NCBI GenBank assembly: GCA_029204225.1
Contig: CM055096.1
Span: 499,001-563,000, forward strand
Direction: 5' to 3'
Length of the DNA: 64,000 nt
Source: Diphasiastrum complanatum
Taxonomy: Eukaryota > Streptophyta > Lycopodiopsida > Lycopodiales > Lycopodiaceae
The translations under genes were made by a program, and so were the position numbers. This document shows positions 36,401 to 47,732 of the stretch, piece after piece; within the stretch, counting starts at the first letter, position 1, and each line of letters starts with the position of its first letter. The notes under the pieces are model-generated. The model searched no databases. It had not been told where the DNA came from and saw nothing but the letters and a program-made list of their open reading frames with translations.

Positions 36401-39400
36401 CCTATTTTTCCTTGTTGTGATGGCATCATCATAAATGGAACAATCTTGTGTCGATTAACTTGCAGTGATTGAAGTCTGAGTGGCAGCCACATTGTTGCAG
36501 CCTTCTGCCTTGCCCGCTGGCGGGGGGGGGGGGGGGGGGGGGGGGGGGGTGGAGCTTTGTTAATGTCTTTTAATCACATAAGACCAAATAGTACATCTCA
36601 AGTGTGATAGTCTATGTATGAGCATAAATATGTATAATGTCTCCAAAGACTAACTCAAAATAAACTAGACTAGCTCTAGTCTTTGACCATCCAAATAAAT
36701 TCTCTCCGTACTTGAAATCATACCGTAAATGATACAATGATACAGTAGTTAGTACAGTAAATTATACATATTAGTCAAATACACGTCCTGGTAGAGCTGG
36801 AACTCTGCTGAAGTAAGAAAAAATAGATAGTCCCGACACTGCATATGGTGCTGAAGATGGAGCCTGGAGGGGTCGTCTTCTCAACCGAATACCCTTAAAT
36901 CTGCTAAGGTCTCTGAACAGCTCTCGATCGCAATGGTAAAGGATGTCTTTGATCACGATGTCGGTCATGGGATGGGATATCTATCTTATCCTCAAATAGT
37001 GTCTCACTCTAGTATCTTCTTTGAGCATCTCCTTAAGAAAAAAGACGTAATTTGGGGCAGGGACTCCTCCGTACCGGTAAGTGTTTCCACGAATCGCGAT
37101 TCGTTGGCTGACGAATCGTGATTCGTCAAAGAATCGGCAGGTCCCGATTCGAATCAGAAAGAATCAGGCCTGGAATTTTTTTGCTCTAGCCTGGGCCCCG
37201 ATTAACTCGCAATTCAGTTTATATGTCTTTTTGCGCCTCTTTCAAGGGAAGGACATTGTGTTAAAAATATCACTTCCAACTTGATGTACTTTGTAGATCT
37301 TAAGATAATTGATCTTGATAGGATCTCACACGTGTGGAGTCTGTTCCCAAGTGTGAAAGAATGTACATAAGTCACTTTTATAAAGTTAGATTGATTTTAA
37401 CTTGATCTACACTAGTGTGAGATTGACCTTTGAGTAGAATCTTGAAATTAGTCAAATTGGTCAAACTTTGTGTAGATAGATTGGACTTCCATGTGAATGA
37501 GTTATTACTCACACATGTCAAGATACCATTCACACGTGTGGATAAGCTTCTAGATGATAAAATAAGAAGATTTCATTAGATCCTATGTTATAGGGAATAT
37601 TCCTATAAATGTGGAAGACTAGCTTTTTGTTTTCTAGCCAAAGAATAGTGAACTTTGGGAAATGAGCACATATGGCTCCCATTGGTGGATCTGGATAACT
37701 AGGCACTCTTCACATGTGTGAAGGCTTGCTGGACAGTACACAGCTCGTGGATGTACTTGATCTATAAAGGGATCAACCAAATCAATGAGAAGTTGATGTG
37801 ACATTGGCAAAATCTAGTCTTGCTCATTTGTCTTGTGTTTTTGTGATTGAAATGCATTTCTAAGCTTGAGTACTTTACTCTCTGTAAACAGGCCGTACAA
37901 ATATTGTCCTCCACACGTGTGAGGCCGCTCATCCAAGTTATTAATCATTTGATCCATTGCTCTTGCTTAAATCATAGTGTAAAGCATCTAGATCAAGATC
38001 TAACACCTAGAACTTGATAGATCTTTGGATTAAGCAATCAATAACTCTTAATGATTGATAAGTACAATCATAATTGTCCTTTTTCTCTGAAATTTGACAT
38101 GGTATCAGAGCCAAGTCTAAGAGTGATCTAAATGATTAATAGTTCTTGTGAAATCATTGACAATGTGTTGTTTTTGAGTTTTACTTGAGAGGGCGAGTTC
38201 AAGGAGAGAGGTATCATCATTATTTTTGGTCAAGATCGATTTGAGGGCTGCTGAAGTACTGTCCACACACGTGAAACCGTACAGCAACCTTCAAATTTAC
38301 TTCCTTTAGTGATTTTGACTCAAAAATGTGCATATTAGTCCAAAATTCAAGGGTTTTGGTGCATTGTCTAGATCTAGGTTCAATCTATTGAATGCTAATG
38401 ATCAAATAGTGATTTGAGTCATTGAAGCAATTCATTTTCAAGCATTAGATCAGATCTATAAGGCTGATTGGTTCAGATCTTAAGTGCGTGTGAAATATCA
38501 AACAAAATTGTACTAGAATCAATTTTTTGGAGGAGTGATTTGCTAGGATATTTGAAGTAGATCTATTATACCATAATACAAGTTGAATTAGGATTGATTG
38601 GGCCGAGATTCAAAGCTTCTTGGTAAGCTAGAAATCTATCTTAGATCACTCTTTACCAAGAGATCTTTGTGCATCTCATAGGCTTTCATTCACAATGTCA
38701 TCCATGGGTGGATATATGTTAAAATCTAGTGAGAAACTAACTTCCACAAACTATTCCATTTGGAAAGTAAGGATGGAATCACTACTTGTGGTTCATGACC
38801 TCTTTGATATTGTTTTAGGAGTTGAGGAAGAGCCTCAAGCTGCCCAAGAACAACTAAAATACAAGAAGAGGGTTAGATTAGCCCTACATTGCTTAAAGTT
38901 GAATGTAAGCAATGACCTCTTGAAGGAGGTGACTTCTTGTACCACATCAAAAGAGGCTTAAGATTCACTAGGAACATTTATGAATCCAATAACACTTCAA
39001 GATTGCTTATGCTAAGAAACTTGATCTTGCAAAGCATGAGGGGAAGTGGAGAAAATGGACAAGAGTATGTCCTAAGGATAAAATCTTTGAACAAAGAATT
39101 GGGATCTATAGGAGAGAAGATCCAAGACAATGAACTAGAACAAGTAATTTTGAATAAATTAGGAGATGAGTTCTCTAATCTAGTTCAATATTTTGCTATT
39201 CAAACCCAACTTCCATCAATTGATAAATTGCATAATGTTCTTGTGGCCGAGGAGAGTAGGCTTCTACACCTCAAAACAAGAATGGGGTCCTTATCACTAC
39301 ATAATGGTGATGAGAAAGCAAACTTCACATCTAAAGGCAAAAAGAAGACTCATCCTTTCAAGAAGAACCAAGGCAAGGAGGCCGAGGCAAAGGATGGAGG

Positions 39401-42400
39401 ATCTACCTCCAAGCAAAAGAACAAAGCCAAGCTAATGTGTTTCTTTTGTGGGAAGAAAGGACACTTTGCTACCGAATGTTATAAGAAGAAGAATGCACAA
39501 GGGAGTGAAGATCAAGGCAATCTTGCACAAGGGGAGGAGGAAGAGGATGGCTTCAACACATCCTTGATGGTAGCATCTACACCAAGATCAAGCCAAGAGA
39601 CATGGTGGATTGATAGTGGGGCGAGTTCCCACATGTCATTCAACAAGCATTATTTTTCTAATCTACTTTCTTGTAATGATTCTAAGAAGTCAACCTACAC
39701 TGCTAGTGATCAAGAATGCAAGATAGATGGCATAGGATCTATTCCATTATGCTTAGGATCATCTAAGAGGATAGATCTTGATAATGTTTTGTATGTTTTA
39801 TCCATTACAAAAAACTTGCTTAATGTTGGTCAATTAATGGACAATGGACTAGATGTACATTTCAAGGAAGGCTAGTGGCATTAAGCAAGGAAGGCTCTTT
39901 AAGTTGGATGCTAATGTGGCTATTGAAAGTGTGAATATGGTTAGGGAGGAATTGACTCAAGTGGAGCTTTGGCACAAAAGATTGGGCCATCCTAATCTTC
40001 AATCAATGGAATCCATGGCTCGGCCTACCAAAAGCCTTCAAGTGTGGCAAAGCGTGTGAGGCATGTGGCCTTGCAAAGTCACATAAGACTTCCTACAAAA
40101 GATCTTTAACAAGATCTACCTCACCTTTGGATCTTATCCATTCGGATGTACATGCTTTTTCTCATGAAAGTAATGGAGGTGCTTTAATGTATATGACTTT
40201 TATAGATGATTGTACTAGATACACTTGGATTGAATTATTGCCTAAGAAAAGCCTTGTATATGAAGCTTTTGTAAAGTTTAAGTCTCTAGTGGAAAAGCAG
40301 CTTAGTTCTTGCATTAAAGTTCTAAGATGTGATAATGGAGGAGAGTATATCTCCAACAAGATGAGAGACTTTTGTGCGATCAATGGCATTAAGAGAGAAC
40401 TCACTTGTCCTTACACCCCCAACAAAATGGGGTGGCCGAGAGGAAAAATAGGAGTCTTTGTGAATGTGCAAAGTCTTTAAGACTTGATGCATCTCTACCC
40501 ATCACTTTTTGGGGGGAGGCCATAACGTGTGCTAATTACTTATGTAATAGGCTTCCTAGTAGTGCTATTCGTGGGATCTCACCATTTCAAGCTTTGTTTG
40601 GCAATAAGCCCAATGTAAAAGATTTTAAAGTGTTTGGATGTATATGTTATGTCCACATTCCTTTGGGAACAAGAAGGAAAGAAGATGCAACTTCCTTCAA
40701 AGGAATATTTGTAGGCTATAGTGAAAATAGCAAAGGATATAGGATATTTGATCCTATTTCAAAAAAAGTAAAAGTTAGCAAGGATGTCTTATTTGATGAA
40801 TCTCAAAGTTACAAGTTGTCTCCACGTGCATCTAATCTTTTAGGTGATGAAGATCTTGCAACACCCGAGGAGGAGCCTCTTGAAAATGATCTTTTGGAAG
40901 ATCAAAATCAAGTTTCAAAGGAGCCGAGAAGATCCACAAGGAGCAAGTCCGAGCCTTCAAGGCTCACATACTTTGAGAAAGGGAAGCAAAGGGAAGACAC
41001 AACTCCTTCTAAATCTTACTCTTTTCTAACCACAATGCTTGAAGAGCCATCATGTTATGAAGATGCAAGTAGATCACAAGTTTGGAGAGATGCAATGCAA
41101 GTAAAGTTTGATGCTTTGATAGATAATCAAACTTGGAATCTTGTACACCTTCCATATGGGAAGAAGCCACTTGCATGTAAGTGGATCTATAGATTAAAGT
41201 ACAATCAAGATGGATCTATAAGTAAGTACAAAGCTAGATTGGTTGCTAAGGGGTTTCTTCAAACTAAAGGCATAGATTATGAAAAAACATTTGCTCCTAT
41301 AGCAAAGCTTGTAACCATTAGATTGATCATTTGTATTGCTGCTTTATTCACGTGGAATCTCTATCAAATGGATGTGACAAATGCCTTCTTGATGGCTACT
41401 TGGAGGAGGAAATATACATGTTGCAACCCGAGGGCTTCATCAAGGATGGTGAGGAGGACAAGGTTTGCCACTTAAGGAAGAGCCTATATGGCTTGAAGCA
41501 AGCACCTAGAGCTTGGTACTCTAGGTTGCATGATTTTCTCTACTCTCTTGGCTTTGTGATTAGCTCTTATGAGCCTTCTTTGTACATCAAATGTAATGAT
41601 GGAAAGATCATCATTTTAGTACTTTATGTTGATGATATCATATTGACAGGAAATGATGGTGAAGGCATAAGAAATGTTAAAGCTTCTTTGTCCTGTGAAT
41701 TCAAGATGGTAGATCTAGGACTTCTTAAGTTCATACTTGGAATAGAAGTTACTAGAGGTAGTGATTTTACTTTTATAAGTCAATCAAAGTATGCTACTTC
41801 CATTCTTGAAAGGTTGGGCATGAAAGATTGTAAGGGGATTGACACCCCTATGGAGCAAGTTTGTAAAGTTACTAATGATTGTGATGAAGCATCCTTTGAG
41901 GACATCACACTCTTTAGGAAGCTAATAGGCTCCTTAATCTATTTGACAATCACTAGACCAGATTTGAGTTATAGTCTAAGCAAGTTAAGTCATGCAGAAA
42001 TGTCTCAGCTCAAAGAGGCCAACAAGATGTTACAAATAGAGGTGGACATGCTGAAGCAAGAAATTAGAGCTAAACCTATTCTTGCTACACCGGAGTCATC
42101 AAACCGATTCAAAAAATTGGAAGCCAAAATTGAGAATCAAAAGGAGGAAGCCAGCCAGGCTCAAAAAAGGTAGTAAGCCCACTGCTCCTATCTCCTCGGT
42201 TATTTCAACCACTCTTTCAGAGGAGAGACTTCGTGAAAGTAAAGCTCTCAACATGAGAGTACAAGGCATTGTGGATACCCAAAACACTATTGAGGAGGGA
42301 AAACTCTTTTAGAAACCACCTTAGAACACAATAGCAAAGGCCTGGACACGACATGGTGCACAAAGCAGGATAGTGTCACCTTGATTATTCATTTTAGTTC

Positions 42401-44525
42401 ATCAACTAACCGCAGGGATGCTTTATGGAAAAGAGCCAAGCTAAAAGACAGGTGAATTTCTATGGATGACGATCTTACATATATCCAGGTGGAAGAACGA
42501 CGTCAAGCCTTCCAAGAAGCTAAAACATCAGGTTGGCATGTTATTTACGGCAAGGTTGCATCCCGATTCTAACAAGTCGATTCGAACCGGCCGGTTCGAA
42601 CCGATTCTTTGAGGTTCGAACCGCCAGGCCAGGATCGAATCAAAAAACGGTTTGAACCTTTTTTTTTCAATTCTTCAAAAAAACAGTCAAACATTCACTG
42701 ATAGTACAGATACTTAAATTTTAATAGCTAAACAATTTCAATCTTCCTCTAAATTTACAGATATCCAAAAGATGTGGGGGTAGGTCTCATTAACGAGCCT
42801 ACCCATGGAGACGCAGTTTGACGCATTATCTGTGACCACCTGCACAACCATAAAATGCAATGTGCAATGTGCATGAGTTTGGAATTCCGAATTCAAGACT
42901 CAAGTGCTCAATGGCAACTGCTTAGACTTTAGTGAACCATAATCCACTGTTAATCAATCCGAAATCGCCATTGAACAATGAACATTCAACATTGACATTT
43001 ACAAATTAGTAATTATCTATAACCTAATACCATTTAACCGTAACCGTAAACCGTAAATTGTAATAAGTATAATATATATACTTGTACAACGTGATGTGGT
43101 CCGACCTCCTCAATGGCAGCTTGAATATGTGAGAACATGTACTCGCCCGTGACTGCCTCCCCAGAGGTGTCGATGGATCTGAGAAACACCGTCCCCATGC
43201 ACGAAGACACCAGGATATTCAATATGTGGCGCCTCCTCGTATCGCTCCAACCATCAGATATGATGGTGCAACCATACCTAGTTGAAAGTTCACAGGTGAC
43301 AAGTGACAAGTCAGTGGACCGTGGTCACGACTCACAACTCACTTACAGGTGACAAAACAAGATGAATCATGATTCATGATAGATCCGTCATCCGAGAGGA
43401 ATCAGGATAGATCTTAAATTGTAAATTGTAATTCAAATTTCATGGCAAATTCCAATGATAAATGATCATTTGAATATTCATGATTAAACATAAATAGCTA
43501 GCTGCAGCCTGCAAATTGCAATTAACAAGTAATTTACAATTAACGCTTGCAATTTAAGTTTTAACAATCATCATAAAGTCTTTAAAGTTTAGAGTAGATA
43601 AAGTTAAAAGCAAGTAGTACGTACTGGGCCCATGCCTTCCTGAGAGGCTCTAGCTTCTGGTCAACAGAAGCCCGCTCATCAAGAAGCCCCTTCATCCTCA
43701 GGTGCTCGCAAGATGGCCCCTGCCACACCTGCCCAATCGCACTCACCGCACTCATTGCCCTCCTCCATGCCGTGGTCCTAGCCAAATGAAATGGCAGATC
43801 GCAGGTGTAGAACAATTGTCGAACGGCAACCTCTGCCTCTGCCATGGCTCTGGGAGCGAAGCTGGACACATAGTACTCCCTACCCCCCATCTGTGTAGTG
43901 CAGCCCCGTCTACCTCTCCCTCTCGCAGGTGGATGATGTGGTGCCGGTATGATCATGGCTGGAGGTGGTGTCCAAGATCCTGCACCAGAAGGCGGGTCAG
44001 GCCGGGTACTAGGCCCTACCTCATCTGCAGCTCTGTCCTCTGGGCCATGGGAAGCGAGGGGTGAGCGGATGGCAACTGGGGGGCGTGATGTGGTGGCCTC
44101 TGGCTGTGTCGCCGGGACTGCATCTCGATCTGCCAAAAAAGACAAATTTGAAATTACAATACAATTTAGAAATTAGATGATCAATGAAATTGAAACTTCA
44201 AACTTGATGTATCATGTGAGCTAAAAGTTAAAACTAAAAACTTGATCAATGTTTGAACTTTGAAGTGTAAGAGTCTTAGAGTTGAATGTTTACCTCTCGG
44301 TCTGGGCCCCATCCTCGAAGGGCCAACCTCCTCCGATGCGACAGGAGCGAGTAGCGTGTCAAGAGCATGCATGCAAGGGGCAATCTCGAACCCCCTCAAA
44401 CGTAACAAATGTGCCCTGATGCGTGTGGGCCCTCCAGTGTAAGACTGGTAACAGTATCTCAAGTCCATCTCTTCGTGCCCGATGTGCCATAGGCCGCAGC
44501 GATGGTGACGTGATCCCACAAGGGA

Positions 44526-44608
<83 letters not shown>

Positions 44609-44931
44609 GGTGACAGTCTACAGATCTCTCTAAGTTCTAACTTCTAAGCTCTAAGTTCTAACTAGACTCTACTATCTAGTAACTACTTAGTACTAACTAG
44701 TAACTACTAACTCAGACTAGTCACTAACTCCTAACTTCTAAGTTCTAAGTTTTAACTTCTAGCTTCTAACTAAGTAGCTACCCAGGTCCCACACCCATCT
44801 CACAATGCCCACTGCCCACACACACACACACAATCTCAGTGCTCAAGCCTCACACAAACAGTAAACTCACAGTGCAGTGTGCACACATCTCAAAACTCAC
44901 ACACACACACACACACAATGCACACATGTCA

Positions 44932-44965
<34 letters not shown>

Positions 44966-45209
44966 ATATCATAATATCACACACACACACTCACTGATTC
45001 ACTCACACACATTGTACACATCAAAAGACACTGGACACACACACACAGTGCACACACACAAAAATCACACAATCACTCACACACACACACAAAATCACAC
45101 CATTTTCTCTCTCTCTCTCACACACAACACTGAGCACACACACGCACAATCTGAATGGCAAATGCACAGTGCACACAGAGTGCTGACTCCTGAGTGCACA
45201 CCCATCCCC

Positions 45210-45261
<52 letters not shown>

Positions 45262-47655
45262 TCCCTAGTCCAGCGGGAGAGATCTGCTTTCGTAAGTCTA
45301 TTCGAGTAGCTTCGAGTAAGTGCAGACTGTTTGACACCATCGTCACCCCCTCAGCCTTGTATGCCGCAGAGATATGGTGTACAGGATTATCATCTTCACA
45401 CTAGTCCAGCATTTCACGCTACAGACCACCATGTTGGCTCGCATGATCCAAGCGAAGCCCTCGGTTCCCCATGAGATCATCCTTGCGGAGTTTGCCACCC
45501 CTCCTATTCAGATTGAGGCTGCCTTCCAGCTTATCACGTACATCCAGCGAGCTCAAGCACTTCCTGATACCGAGCAGAGATATACGCGAATTGCACTCAG
45601 GTCCTCTCATCACCTTCAGACTCAGGGATACCGACTATCATGGTTCTCTCAGGCATCACACATCCTCATGGAAGCATTTGGTATCACTATCACTGATCTC
45701 CCTTTGGGTACACACCAGTACATTAGACGTTTTTTATACAGAGCATATCTCGACCGTACCTGGCATCCCCAGCTAATGGTTAAGCCTGACTACTACCGGA
45801 CTCACTTTCTAGTGCAGGATGCCACTGGTCTTCCAGTTTTACCTCGCTATTTGTCTTCTGGACTATCACACGGTCTCCGTTTCACTTTGGGACAGCTCAG
45901 AGTCTCCTCACATCAGTTGGCTATTGAGACAGGCAGATTCCAGGGTACACCACAAGAGGAGAGACTATGCCTGCTGTGTCCCCTACGTGAGATAGAGTCC
46001 GAGGAGCATTTCATCTTCAGATGCCCCATATATTATGAGATTAGAGGGAGATATCATTGTTATTCCGTGACATGCCTACTACACTTAGAGCACTGATGGG
46101 ATATGAGGACTCTCGCTGTGTTGCACTTATGCTACGAGAGATGGTCTTGATGCGCCAGGATATGTACCAGACAACTCACCAGCCACATCCTAGCTCTCAA
46201 GCTCAGATTACGTCTTTCTTCACCAGGAGACGGACTCGGCCCGACGACGATGACGACGACATACCACCTCACCGATGTCAGAGACAGTGTATCACTCATA
46301 GCCATGCAGCAGTTCACACTTCTCGCCTTGTTACGAGAGTACACAATTTTCACCCTCCTAGACGACGTCAGCGACGGCCTCCTGATACAGCTTGTATTAC
46401 GTCTTTTTTCAACAGCAGCAGTATCTGACACTATTTGATACTACTCTACTCTACTCTACTCATGGCAGCTATTCTTGCTCCCACTTATAAACAGTTGGCA
46501 GTTTGTAGTTTACAGTTACATTACTCATTTTTTTGTTATGCATAGTTTTTTCCTGGAGACGTTTATATACGCTCCCATGGTTTTCACATACTTGACATGT
46601 ACTCCTTTTTGGTCTTATATGCCTTTTGGCATGGAAAAGACATTAATAAAGCTTTCTTCTTTCTTCTTTCTTCTTCTTCTTCTTCTTCTCTCTCTTGGGG
46701 TTTATCCGCACTTGATCTTCCGAATGGAACCCATGCTTATATCAAACAGCAGATTTACCGGAGCTACATACGCACTATATGGTCACATCCTGATCCAGAT
46801 AGGGTCAAGCTACATTATTATGGCACACATCTTTTACGGCTGGACGTTTCGGGCTTGCCTATTCTTCCAGTTTATCTTACACAGACGCTATCTTTTGGTC
46901 TGAGATATCGTATAGGACAGCTTCGAGTCTCTTCTCATCAGCTTGCTATCGAGACAGGTAGATACACAGACACTCCCAGATTGCAGCGGATATGTCAGCT
47001 TTGTTCTCTTCAGGAGGTGGAAGATGAGTTTCATTTCATCTTTCGCTGCCCAGTATACTATGAGATTAGAGGACGATACCATTGTTTATACCGAGATATT
47101 CCCCTCACGTTGAGCTCCTTCCTCGAGTATCCAGATGCTAGATGTGTGGGTCTTCTTTTGAGAGAGATGTATATTTTACGAGCTTCACTTCTACCTACGC
47201 TCTCAGATATGGATTCCAGTCAGGCTCACATTACTCAGTTCTTCCAGAAGCGAGACAGAGTGGATATTTCGGTTGCGGATTTTGACGTCCCCGTCCGAAG
47301 ATCGAAGACACAGAGAGTTTCGGCTCGATCCAGTGCTACTAGATCTTCATACGCCTCCCACCAGCCTACATCACGACCCACTACTACCATCACTCATTAC
47401 TTTCAGCTTGCTCGTAGCTAGTTTCCTCCGCGGAGCAGGTGGTTAAGCTCTTGCTTTGTACCCTCACCAGCTGGTGGTCAAGCTTGGATACTTTTTCTCT
47501 TAGAGACAGAGAGATCGATATTTTAGTTTTAGTTTTACTGTCTTTTCATTGGTAAATAAGTCCTTATGCGGACAATGCTTCTCACATTTTGTACTCTCTT
47601 TTGTCTTATGTGCCCCTGGGCACCAAAAGACGTTAATAATAATAATTCTAATTCT

Positions 47656-47732
<77 letters not shown>

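Larger units (their letters stand above)
37259..41987 (+). mobile_element. Copia element D: 5' LTR to end of RT
   Basis: A plus-strand copia in the NAGS intron, with LTR (37259-38099), primer site, leader, gag, protease, integrase and RT. It ends at about 41987, where the coding frame continues directly into LINE F ORF1. RNase H and the 3' LTR are absent, at least next to the element. Frame breaks occur at about 38950, 39870, 40060, 40430 and 41390. Related to copia A/B in protein sequence but clearly diverged. Confidence 0.85.
45279..46687 (+). pseudogene. LINE G: C-terminal ORF2 with two PIP-like motifs, 3' UTR and tail
   Basis: 5'-truncated LINE inside the hAT. It starts at ICFRKSIRVASSKCRLFDTIV and continues through TTMLARMIQAKPSVPHEIIL, VSSHQLAIETGRFQG and LCLLCPLREIESEEHFIFRC. 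After a shift near 46060 the frame 46057-46428 carries SSQAQITSFFTRRRTRP (motif 46198-46221), an acidic run (DDDDDD), a basic histidine/arginine region and ends DTACITSFFNSSSI. Both PIP-like motifs are therefore in one uninterrupted frame here. The 3' UTR has the hairpin (46619-46632), AATAAAGC and a tail of TTCTTTC, then (TTC)n, then CTCTCT. Confidence 0.85.

Noticed and set aside
44815-45150. CRISPR-like or regularly spaced repeat array
   Set aside because: The repeats are irregular (CA)n runs without constant unit or spacer length, in eukaryotic DNA.
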